Source: Xestospongia bergquistia (taxonomy: Eukaryota > Porifera > Demospongiae > Haplosclerida > Petrosiidae). From it: 64,000 nucleotides of DNA. The notes beneath the pieces are model-generated. The model did no database searches and had not been told where the DNA came from. It saw only the letters and a program-made list of their open reading frames with translations. Shown here one piece after another: positions 54,774-64,000 of the stretch. The stretch's first letter is position 1. The number at the start of each line of letters is the position of its first letter. The translations under genes were made by a program, and so were the position numbers. The stretch spans positions 260,501 to 324,500 of the forward strand of contig OZ014418.1 in assembly GCA_963965975.1 (NCBI GenBank). The letters run 5' to 3'.

Positions 54774-55921
54774 TTATTCATCATATAATTCATCAATAGC
54801 TTGAGGTTTTATACCAGCAGTTGTCCATTCCTTATTAATATGATATGCTACATTGTTTTCAACAGGAATATCTTGATCAGTAGTTGTAAATGTCTCTCTG
54901 TGATATAATTTACAGCAAATAATTCCAATAATCAAAGTAGTTATTAACTGGACTACAACAATGATGAAAGCAGAAATTATAACTGCAATTATGATATTAA
55001 AATTACTGGATGTACTAACTGTAGACTGTATTGATGCTATAACTGATGATGTAATATGTGGTTTAAAGGTATCACTTGGTCTCGTGGGTGTGGTTATTGA
55101 AATGATAGTAGTTAATTTGAAGGAGTTGACTCCTGTTGTACAGTTAGTCTGTTCTCCTGTGTATCCACGGTTACAGACAATATTCCCCTGTTCATCACAA
55201 GTATAATGACCTCTTGTATCATTATGAGGTTGACAGAATACTTCACATTTAGCACCATAATAAAACTGATCACACAAGAGATTAAAATCAATACCAATGC
55301 TAATAGAATGGGCAGATCCAGTATACATGAGTATGGCACTCTTTCCATTAGAAACATTAGAAAATCCCCAATTTGCCAAAATAGTGCTCACTAAATCATC
55401 ATTGTTAGGTCCTTGATCTCTATCAAATATTCTTATCCTCAGCTGTAACTGATCCTATATAATAATACTGATATATAATAACTGATTATAAAGTATGTTT
55501 ACTAACATTAGTTGGCCACATATTTCCATGAAATATTAGAGGATTAGGGACTCCAGTACTGAGTTCTTGACCAATAGTAAAGTTTAGATCATCACCTCCC
55601 ACTATATCAGTGGTATATTCACCATATGGACATATATTATCATTTAGTGTATCAACAGATTGAAGACAAAAGATGAAGTAATTATCACAATCATTAGTAC
55701 ATTGACCATCACTAATCCCATCAAAATCACAGCAATTGAAACCATTATCAGCAGCTATACTGCCTTGATTATTATAATGATGTACACCAACTTGTAATAT
55801 CCATCTACTCTCCACCTGTAAAGTAATGAAACAATGACTCAATTTAAACCATTCATTACATTCATTTATTTACCTCAGATAACAGTAAAAACAACCAGAA
55901 AGATAACTCCTGCAGTGACAT
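54774..55921 (-). CDS. EGF-less DSL-domain (Delta-like) membrane ligand
   Basis: Three exons (55874-55921, 55507-55815, 54774-55454) give 345 residues. Signal peptide MSLQELSFWLFLLLSE; MNNL-like domain with VESRWILQVGVHHYNNQG and LQLRIRIFDRDQGPNNDDLV; DSL domain CDQFYYGAKCEVFCQPHNDT then RGHYTCDEQGNIVCNRGYTG with the expected cysteine pattern; a short Thr/Ser-rich stalk; TM segment IIIAVIISAFIIVVVQLITT; and a cytoplasmic tail of about 50 residues ending ELYDE. There are no EGF repeats, unlike the gene at 11035-14615. It shares exon layout of the MNNL part with that gene. It may act as a Notch ligand or as a co-ligand or decoy; that is inference. Confidence 0.85.
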
Positions 55922-55999
55922 TTTCCTTCACTTTGTGCAGAATACCAAATTTCGCGATATAACTCCAAGCCACCCACGCATAAGTGTACAGCCACACCC

Positions 56000-56171
56000 A
56001 TAACTATGGCTTCAATATGGATGTTGGAAGATGTATAGGTGGATATCCATCGACTCTCTACCTATAAAATAATGAAACAGCATAACAATTATAAAATAAT
56101 GAAACAACATAACAATTATAATTTATACTTACCACAGAGGCCAAGATCAACAAGGCAACAGTACAGATCAT
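56000..56171 (-). pseudogene. Remnant of the first exons of a second DSL ligand gene
   Basis: Minus-strand exon 56133-56171 reads MICTVALLILASV before a GTAAGT donor, followed after a short intron (with a duplicated AATGAAACAnCATAACAATT) by GTAGAGAGTCGATGG, encoding VESRW as in the intact gene below. After that the similarity ends. It looks like a truncated duplicate of the 5' end of the neighbouring DSL gene, or an alternative first exon. Confidence 0.55.
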
Positions 56172-56534
56172 ATTGTATAATGATAGACACTGTTTGAGTA
56201 AGAATGTGTGTGTGTGTGTGTGTGTCAGGTATGTATTACAGGATGTAAGGAGTTTTTACTTTACCTAATATATGATCATGTGGGTCATACAATTGTAAAT
56301 AAGTTAACTAGTTGTACTCATTCTTTAAAGACAAAACATCTGGTTTTTTACTGGCCATATAAAGTTGTAGTTTAATGAGAACACTAGAGACACTAAACCT
56401 TTGATATATAATAGATATCTTTTATCTGAGCTGTATCAGTTAATAGATACCTCATGTCACTAATTAATCATCAAAGAGAATTATTCCTAAAATTGTCTTA
56501 TCATTTTATTTATATCATACAATACTATACTATA

Positions 56535-56786
56535 TAAGAATGTATTGACCACTCCCCCTGTCTTATTATGTAAGAATGTATTGACCACTCCCCCTGTCTT
56601 ATTATGTAAGAATGTATTGACCACTCCCCCTGTCTTATTATGTAAGAATGTATTGACCACTCCCCTTGTCTTATTATGTAAGAATGTATTGACCACTCCC
56701 CCTGTCTTATTATGTAAGAATGTATTGACCACTCCCCTTGTCTTATTATGTAAGAATGTATTAACCACTCCCCCTGTCTTATTATC
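56535..56786. repeat. 36-bp minisatellite, seven units
   Basis: Seven units of 36 bp containing AAGAATGTATTGACCACTCC and CCCTGTCTTATTATG, with C/T variants. Being a multiple of three it opens long ORFs in several frames on both strands; none is a gene. Confidence 0.96.
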
Positions 56787-56919
56787 TTAACATAGTTATG
56801 ATTATAAACTAGAGTTGTATAGACCTTAACATATATTGATATCATTTTCAGTTTCATATAACATCAAAGATGTTTTTCATTCAGTGAATATAATAGTGTA
56901 ACAATAAATGAATTAAATG

Positions 56920-57175
56920 TAGTTATCATTACAAATTGTTTTTTGATTATATAATTCAATTTTATCAGTAATAATCTCTGATTTATTTACATGATAGGAC
57001 ATGTTCACTGTTAGTGATATATCTGTAATATTAATATATGCTGCACTGTCTTTGACAGGAATATTGAGTTGTGAGTATCTGTTTGTGAAATAACTTGTAC
57101 ATAATCCAGTTAATAACAGGACTACTACAATAATGATATATAAGGATACATATGAAACAATAAGGCTTTACTTTA
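56920..57175 (-). pseudogene. Remnant of a DSL ligand cytoplasmic-tail exon
   Basis: Minus-strand sequence parallels the last exon of the gene at 54774: the ACAGGAATAT..TTG..AGT region (IPVxDxAAYIN versus IPVENNVAYHIN) and the terminal ELYNQ versus ELYDE are in the same order, but the upstream part is lost. I see no intact MNNL or DSL exons above it. Between 57180 and 57550 only AT-rich sequence was seen. Confidence 0.5.
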
Positions 57176-57550
57176 CTTACTATCTAATGTAATTATTGAT
57201 ACATATCAGGTAGACAGTGATACTACTTATGTAGGGATAGCATAGTGTTCTAGTCAACATATGTTGTCTGCATTAGACAAAATAAGAGTGTATTAACCAA
57301 CTCCTGTCTTACTATCTTGTTAATTATGAACAAAGTTATGATTATAAATTAGTAATATAGACTTTAATAAACAAAATTAAACTATTATAAAATCAATCAA
57401 AACAACATATTATTAATTAAGTAGTTTTGAATTTTAAAAAATGTAAACATGTGTTCCTTGTGATAAAAATATTACTTCAGTAGTTATTAAACTGGGATAA
57501 ATAAAATTATGATGTAACATTATGTAATAATGATGTCATATATTATCTAA

Positions 57551-60500
57551 CTACAAGTGAGTATCTGCTATAGAAATACGTCTTAGGCGATATTGTTCAG
57601 AGGCAGAGGGTTTCTTACGAGGTAGAGACTCCATTTCATGTATCAATGGTTGAGAGTCAGCATCATCCTGTGAATATGTAATACCAGTCTTTAAAGCAAA
57701 CATTAGATCATCCATGTGAGATTCAGTTTCTGCATCAGAATCTGGGGCTATAGCGTAACTTCCAGCTCCTTCTGAGTCACTGTCTCCACCTTTTTCCTCC
57801 GGTACGTCCTCAAGTGGAGGTGGAGATTGCCCTCGTTGGCTACCTTTCTGTCTTTGTCTTTCATGTCTATGACTTGAATGACTACTTACAGTAGCTGTAC
57901 GTAATGGTGACATCTCAATAGGCGCAGTCATTTGGACCTGGGATTCTAGTCTTTGGTCTGTCATAAGTGACTGTGACTATAGAAGAGAAAGAGGAAGGAT
58001 GTCATGTAACTAACATATGATATATGCTATAGTCACATGATATTAATACAATAGTCACATGACTCACTCGTGGTATCAAGGATTGTTGAGAACCGTACAT
58101 ACTGGGAGTGTTCTCGCTCAAAAAATCTGGTTCTTCAGGTATTGATATTGGCTCCACCTCCTCTTTAATATGATAGTGTTTATGTTTCCATGTCAACGTG
58201 TGCCAACTCGTACCAATGTACACAACAATAGCATATATTCCCTGAGGAATACAAAAATAAAATGTTTCTCTTCTCTATCTCTATCTCTCTTACCTGAAGT
58301 ACATTAAAACCAAAGAAAAGGAAGAATAGATATATTTCCTGTAAGTAAAGATGAAGGGCACCAAAAACAGTTGTTATAACAACCAAACTCAAGAAAACAA
58401 GAAGAAGAGGAATTTCTAGAAACCACAAAGTAATAAAATCATGTGATCATAACATTATCTCTAATACCTCTTTTGTTGTAGGTATCTTTGTATAAACTCT
58501 TAATGTCTTCCCAACGAGACCAGTGAAAACATGAGTGAGACAGCATGCCAACACCAACAAGAAGGGCTAACAATATAGGAACTGCAGTAGATATACCAGC
58601 AGCTCCTGCTGATGGCATGAAACAGCTGCAATGAAAAAGGACGAGTGAATAAACAGATAGAGAGTGAGAGAGTGTACTTACAGTTCTCCGACTTTGCCAT
58701 ACAGTTGACTCCATTGCCATGACAACCCATACAATCCAATTAATATGGTAGCTATAATAATAGCAAATGCCAAACCTATAAATGTAGATGACAATTATTA
58801 TAATATATTATAATTATAGGGAACTTACCCCAACTGACAAAAATATAAACAATAAGAGGTTCCCGTCCATCAGTAAAACCCATTAAGTTCATCCATAATG
58901 ATACCACCTGGAAATATGTGTTTATAATTAATTATCTGTTCATCAGACATCCATCTATTTATTAATCTATCCATCTATTAATTCATCCATCCATTAATCT
59001 ATTAATTAATTTATTAATCTATTAATTCATCTATTAATCTATCCACCCATTAATCTATTAATTAATCTATTAATCTATTAATTCATCTATTAATCTATCC
59101 ACCCATTAATCTATTAATTAATTTATTAATCTATTAATTCATCTATTAATCTATCCACCCATTAATCTATTAATTCATCTATTAATCTATTAATTTATCT
59201 TACCAATATAAACATCCATGTAAATACTGATATTATAGCAAATTGTACTAACACTCCGAGAGCTACACATCCATTGATACTTACATTTGGTCCAATGACC
59301 ATATCAACAAGTGCTAACAACTGTAGCAGTAAAGATAATATAACTGATCATTATATAATCTATATTACTTGGAAGATTGCTATGGAAACACAGAGGAAAA
59401 TAAAGATACGAGTACCCAGCTGAATTCTTCGGAAATAAATAACATGTAGTAGTATTACTAATATCATTACCAGCTGTAAAATAATAAAATATTATCATCA
59501 TTATTATGGATGTGGTTAGTACATACCACAACAAAGCCACACGAAATGGGACCTGGTATAGTCCAGCCGTAACTAGGAGGAATAGCCACTGAATAGTCTC
59601 CGACTGAACGACACTGACACTCAACATGATCTTGTTCTAAAATGGATGTCTAGAGAGAGACAGAGAGAGGATCATCATATATAAAGTATATTAACAAACC
59701 TGAGCTAAAGTACAAACTGATGAGTCCCAATATCCAACTCCACTATCTCCAGTTGGATATTGCCAAATAAGGCAACTAAAGAGTGCAATGAGAGGTCACA
59801 TGACATCAAAGTTTATTATTATTATCTTACTTATTATCTGATGGAAAGACATCACCATTTGTGGAGTAGACTCGATAAGTAATGGGTGTGGTCAGCGTTG
59901 AAGTAGATGGATTCTGTAAACTTAGTACCATCACCTGTAATAACTATCATATCATGTGACTATCATGTGATATTGGTTACCTTTGACGCTAGTACTGGCG
60001 TGCTATATAAACTAGGATTTGAGAACTCGATAAAGTGGAGATCTATGCACTGTCGTGGGAACAGACTCAGTTATTAATAGATCTATTGTATACTTACATC
60101 AGCTGCAATAACTAGTGATGATGTATTGGGTAAGCGGATATAATCTCTCCCTCCTCCAGATAGGGTGAGTCCTCTTAGACTGGTAGGACGATATCGAGTG
60201 GAACGTATGATATAAGAGACCTCTGATATAGTGACACTAAATGGACAAGTAGATAGTGGAATGGATTGACTATCAATAAGTAGTTACCTTGTTTCATCAC
60301 ATGATTTTCCAGTTAAGAGAGAGTGGGCAAAACTTTTTAAAGTGATTAAATATTTAAACTGTCCACTGTATGTATTGTTTCTAATAATAAGATCAAAGAT
60401 GGTTGCCATGGCAGTCTGGAGTGATTGGGGATAGCTACAGGAATAAAAACATCAGAAGATGATGCATTGTGATGTAATAGATGTAGTATGATGCAATATG

Positions 60501-61306
60501 ATGGATGTATTGTGATGTAATACGATGTATTGTGATGTAATATGATGTAGTATGATGTAATATGATGCATTGTGATGTAATATGATGCATTATGATGTAA
60601 TATAAACAAGATATGATGGCTACCTACCTTGATCCACTTTGGACAACAGTGTCAATAATTTCTTCAATGGTGTATTTCATTATTGTAGAGAGAGTAGAGT
60701 CTGTTCCTGATATTTTCCCCTCACTTAATTTAGTTTGTAGATCATTAGCAATACTATAAATAAACAATAAATTACAATTAATAATATTAATTTAATTACC
60801 TCGTTAAACTAGACACAGAGCTACCCAATGCATTAAAATAATGTCTATATAAGTCACTCTGAGTACCAGCTGCATTGATAACAACCACAGCCCGCTCACT
60901 TTGAACACAACTAAAAAATATGCAATATCACATGTCACATGATATGTATTATTATGTCACATGACTCACTCTGTTCCTATGGCCTCTAAGTCAACATAGA
61001 ATGCTCTCGGAATTGTATCAGTTGAGATAAGAGTTAGACGAACAGTGACATTACGCTATTAATAGACAATGGATAAATGGAACAAAATGGACAGATGGAA
61101 TACTTACCACATTCACATCAAACAATACATTAGCCATGTTAATGGATGTATAATGTATGCTAGCTTGTGCGGATTCAAAGGTCAACAATCCCACAGTGAC
61201 TGGTTCCGTTGGCTGGACAGTGGAATAGCGGACTTGACTGGCCAGTTTGATACCTTGGACTCTTTCTATTGTGAGGGTACGTGATAATGTTGTTGCAACA
61301 ACATTT
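57551..61306 (-). CDS. Adhesion-type GPCR, 5' exons not found
   Basis: About seventeen exons run from 61306 down to the stop at 57551. The extracellular part (NVVATTLSRTLTIERVQGIK, RAVVVINAAGTQ, IANDLQTKLSEGKI) precedes a GPS-like module: CLIWQYPTGDSGVGYWDSSV, C.., HVECQCRSVGDYSVAI. Seven hydrophobic segments follow, including CGFVVLVMILVILLHVIYF, FIFLCVSIAIFQLLALVD, VLVQFAIISVFTWMFILV, VPILLALLVGVGML, LLLVFLSLVVITTVFGALHL and LFFLFFGFNVLQ, then a Ser/Glu-rich cytoplasmic tail ending RRISIADTHL. The layout GAIN/GPS then 7TM is that of adhesion GPCRs. The canonical cleavage tripeptide HL/T is not present. The most 5' visible exon has an acceptor at 61307-61308, 41 bp from the junction of duplication copy B, and no exon of this gene is recognisable further right. 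Confidence 0.78.
58975..59205. repeat. CTATTAAT/CCACCCATTAAT tandem array in a GPCR intron
   Basis: Degenerate repeats of CATCTATTAATCTATCCACC and related ATTAATCTATTAATT units fill this intron. A second simple array, GATGTAATATGATGCATTGT-type units, lies in another intron of the same gene at about 60460-60605. Confidence 0.9.
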
Positions 61307-61483
61307 CTAATAGAAGATAAAGGTTAGGTAAGACATATCTGTCTGTGTACATTATGTTCTATATTTTGGTATGGGAGATTATCTCTAGTGAGTATAGTTA
61401 AAATAATGTTGAAAGCAGAATTATCAAAACAAACCTTACTGTTTACGCTATTGACTTTAATGTAATGGTTATATATATATACA

Positions 61484-61515
<32 letters not shown>

Positions 61516-61524
61516 TCACACAGA

Positions 61525-62345
61525 TTTATACTACTAGAGCTGGCAAAGACATCATGGAAGCAAAGCAAGTCTCCAAACTCCAAGCTATAGTCATATCATC
61601 TCTTCTCATATTACTATTTTCCTCAAGAGCCTTATACAACATTATTGCAGTAGCTGTACAAGCTGCTCACTTAAATCCCTATGGCTACAGTAAAACAATT
61701 GCTACAGATATGGTAAGTATTACTAACCTCAGATAAATTTATTGTTTGATGACATCTCTCTCTCAGGCTGACTTTGATAGTAGCAATAAAAAAGGCGACA
61801 TTGTTTATTTCTGTGTTCTTCTCTTGTGGGAGGTAATCCCTATATGTCTCATAGTCCTTTTCTTTCGTATACGATCTCCCAGTACTCTTAAGGTGAGATC
61901 TCCTACATATATATATAAGGTAATATTGTTTATCTCTCTCTCTCTCTCTCTCTCTCTAGCTGTTACAGTGTAACACTGAACAATCTCTACTTCATGAACA
62001 TTCCAGACATTTCTTTGATACATACACTAATTCAAATAGCAGTCGATCATGAAATGGCAGAAGTAACAATTCCTCATTGCTAAGATCAAGGTATCGCTAT
62101 TATTATTAAACATTATTTTATATTGTCATTTTTCTAGTCAAGTCTCTATTCCAAGTCTTCCTAGTCATATCTATCCATCTAAAGCTGGTTATGGCTCTAC
62201 CAACAGCAGACATCTTTATAGTGCACCCTCTAAATACAGTATCAATGGTGGATATACACAGTCCTCCATGCCCGGGACCACACCCCCTCAATTGTTTACA
62301 GGCAGTCCAACTGTTTTCAGTGATACTCAAACGATTAATAATTAG
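61525..62345 (+). pseudogene. Truncated GPR137 duplicate (exons 4-7 only)
   Basis: Copies of exons 4, 5, 6 and 7 are present with splice sites intact, but exons 1-3 are absent because the duplication begins in intron 3. The exon 6 copy has an in-frame TGA where copy A has AGA (SRS-stop instead of SRSR), at about 62048, plus a small deletion. The last exon copy ends at 62345. It cannot encode the receptor. Confidence 0.88.
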
Positions 62346-62707
62346 GTGTGACTGTGTTGTTGTCGTGGATACCAATCTGTTGCTATAGCTACATAGTCTA
62401 TTTTGGCTCTTGTTGATTGTCCATTGTATTATTATTATACATGATGTCATTACATGTTTATTGTCTTAGATACCATGTATCTGTTGATTTTAATAATTAT
62501 TTGTATTATAAATTATTATTATTTGTATTTTTATTTGATATTTGAAAATCTATAAATTTCTAGAGTTTATTATTTAAATATTTTGACAGCAAAATGCAAC
62601 TCTAATTAATAGTATAGTAATAGTAACGTTTTATAATAATAAATGTAACTATTATTAGTACATAATATTATTTCATCATATGTTACTATTTTTGGTATAC
62701 ACTACAG

Positions 62708-63892
62708 TCAAACACAACCACATTTAGTCACTACAATATCAGAATGACTTTTTAAGATCAAGTTTTTTGTATCAGTGTAATAAAGCAGGACAAGAGAAGA
62801 ATGTTCTATAGGGGAACAGCAAACACTGGGCATACCTCCTTTTACAAGACTTAACATTGACTGTATTCTGGTGTGCATAGAATAATTAGAGCGATGACTA
62901 TTTAATGGAAAAGCACATTGACCGTAACAAAAGTTGGCATAGTAACCAGTGGGTGCAATGACTTCGCTTTTCCAGCCAGTCTCTTTGAAGTTGATGTAAT
63001 GACTAAGTTTTTGGCAAGGAGAGGTTTTAAGTTCTTTCAAATTGTGTACATTCTTTTTCCTCTCTCGAGTAACAACATGGTGGAAAGTTTTAACTAAAGA
63101 GACATCAAAAGGTGGAGCCATGCCTGTGTCACTATCTAGTGTGTATAGTAGCAGTACAGGTATATGTTTCTTGAACAAAGAAAGTAGAACTTTGTCTGTC
63201 ATATGTCTTCTTTTTCCATGATGAGAATCAGACATGCTTATTTTCAGACATACTTTTTTGTATTCACTTCCTTTAATCCATCCCTGTCTTCCAGGCTGTT
63301 TAAGTAGTTCTGTCACGTCAATGTCATCCATATAATTATTAACATTCATAGTGAACTGGATATGAGGTGTCCTCGTCTCCTTGTCTCCTGTATAGCTACA
63401 CTTGTTACTGATAGTCAACTTCACTTTGCACTTGTCAGGATTCTCATCATCTTCATTCTTTGTCTTATGTTTTCTATCATTACATTCAAGAGTAAACTTC
63501 AATCTGAGGTGAGCTCTGATTAACTCTTCTGTTTTCATGATACCAGTGAGATGAAAGGAGAATAAACCAGTCAATGGAACTGTCTTCATCCTCTTACCTA
63601 GAGACAAATTATTCCAATAATCACATGATATACATACACAATTACCTTCTCCTTCAAAGCTATGCACAGTGTTACTGCTTGTCTTGTTTGACATTTTATC
63701 AGATGTTTGAAGTATTTTATACAACTCCATCATATACTCCAGTACATCAGAATGTTTGGCACTATTTTCTGATCTGGTATCTAAGGAGGACTGATGTAAT
63801 GATTCATGTCCCCAGGCATTTTGGAGGGAAAATATCAGCAAACACTGAAGCAGAAGTTGTAACATTTGGAATAGAGTATTAAGACACATCAT
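62708..63892 (-). CDS. TGF-beta superfamily ligand, copy B
   Basis: Paralogue of copy A with the same two-exon structure: 63646-63892 and 62708-63597, 378 residues when spliced. The 48-nt intron (63598-63645) is a multiple of three without a stop, so an unspliced transcript would encode 394 residues. The cystine-knot domain with seven cysteines is complete. The basic site before it reads TRERKKN, against TRESKKN in copy A. The start differs: a 9-bp deletion relative to copy A removes YKL and gives MMCLNTLFQ. The prodomain and knot otherwise differ by only a few residues (for example NNHRS versus NSHRS). Confidence 0.9.
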   Translation of the reverse strand: MMCLNTLFQMLQLLLQCLLIFSLQNAWGHESLHQSSLDTRSENSAKHSDVLEYMMELYKILQTSDKMSNKTSSNTVHSFEGEGNCVCISCDYWNNLSLGKRMKTVPLTGLFSFHLTGIMKTEELIRAHLRLKFTLECNDRKHKTKNEDDENPDKCKVKLTISNKCSYTGDKETRTPHIQFTMNVNNYMDDIDVTELLKQPGRQGWIKGSEYKKVCLKISMSDSHHGKRRHMTDKVLLSLFKKHIPVLLLYTLDSDTGMAPPFDVSLVKTFHHVVTRERKKNVHNLKELKTSPCQKLSHYINFKETGWKSEVIAPTGYYANFCYGQCAFPLNSHRSNYSMHTRIQSMLSLVKGGMPSVCCSPIEHSSLVLLYYTDTKNLILKSHSDIVVTKCGCV

Positions 63893-63962
63893 ATATGTAG
63901 TATATATAATATGTATGTCTGTGTGGGTGGATAATTAGTCTAATGCACATGTGGTCTACAAT

Positions 63963-64000
63963 ATGGGGGCACTGGCTAGTAGGCTGCCATGGAAACAGAT
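63963..64000 (+). CDS. Start of a second SETD9 copy (cut by window end)
   Basis: The first 12 codons, MGALASRLPWKQ, are identical to the SETD9 gene at 53548. Whether this copy is complete lies outside the window. Confidence 0.7.
   Translation, partial: MGALASRLPWKQ

Larger units (their letters stand above)
61349..64000. repeat. Segmental duplication, copy B (cut by window end)
   Basis: Near-identical to 50894-53585 in the same orientation, about 10.4 kb away. It carries GPR137 exons 4-7, a complete TGF-beta ligand gene and the first codons of a second SETD9 (ATG at 63963) when the window ends. Confidence 0.97.

Noticed and set aside
56487..56857. Three overlapping repeat-rich ORFs on both strands
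   Set aside because: They arise only because the minisatellite unit is 36 bp, a multiple of three; no start context, splice structure or homology.
62191..62388. ORF MALPTADIFIVHPLNTVSMV in both duplication copies
   Set aside because: It is an off-frame reading of GPR137 exon 7; the correct frame continues from exon 6 and reads SIPSLPSHIYPSKAGYGS.

Overview
The window is nuclear DNA of an early-branching animal, most likely a demosponge; Amphimedon queenslandica is my best guess, an inference without any database check. It carries animal signalling genes (two Notch-type DSL ligands, TGF-beta ligands, Salvador, DAAM formin, an adhesion GPCR) in AT-rich, very compact sequence. Introns are mostly 45-150 nt with GT-AG ends, and neighbouring genes are often only 40-200 bp apart.

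Layout, left to right: 5' end of a radial-spoke head gene (-), SAV1/Salvador (+), PP1 catalytic subunit (-), SLC46-type MFS transporter (+), a relic-rich spacer with a GC-rich insertion, Delta (-), PP2A B56 regulatory subunit (+), MEA1 (-), TOMM20 (+), GCC2 golgin (-, cut by a 200-N gap), DAAM formin (+, cut by the same gap), ACSS2 (-), COQ6 (+, with a 2.8 kb satellite in one intron), ERO1 (-), TANGO1/MIA3 (+), sphingosine-1-phosphate phosphatase (-), ING3 (-, intronless), CCT4 (+), aftiphilin (-), GPR137 (+), TGF-beta ligand A (-), SETD9 (+), an EGF-less DSL ligand (-), decayed DSL pieces with a minisatellite, an adhesion GPCR (-), and a second copy of the GPR137/TGF-beta/SETD9 block that runs off the right edge.

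Strand alternates at almost every gene, so the region is a chain of head-to-head pairs with short shared promoters and tail-to-tail neighbours. Most genes are housekeeping: secretory pathway (ERO1, TANGO1, GCC2, aftiphilin), mitochondria (TOMM20, COQ6), proteostasis (CCT4), phosphatases (PP1, PP2A-B56) and acetyl-CoA supply (ACSS2). The signalling genes sit among them.

The most unusual items are: a duplicated TGF-beta ligand whose copies differ at a basic site and in intron phase; tandem repeats in COQ6 introns that begin at the 5' splice site; a dispersed palindromic TCACATGA/TCATGTGA motif that also occurs inside coding exons of COQ6 and TANGO1; a Delta cytoplasmic tail with four ITAM-like tyrosine motifs; an adhesion GPCR with an apparently uncleavable GPS; and an intronless ING3. 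Exon boundaries were read by eye from splice signals, reading frame and family similarity. No alignment, RNA or search was available.
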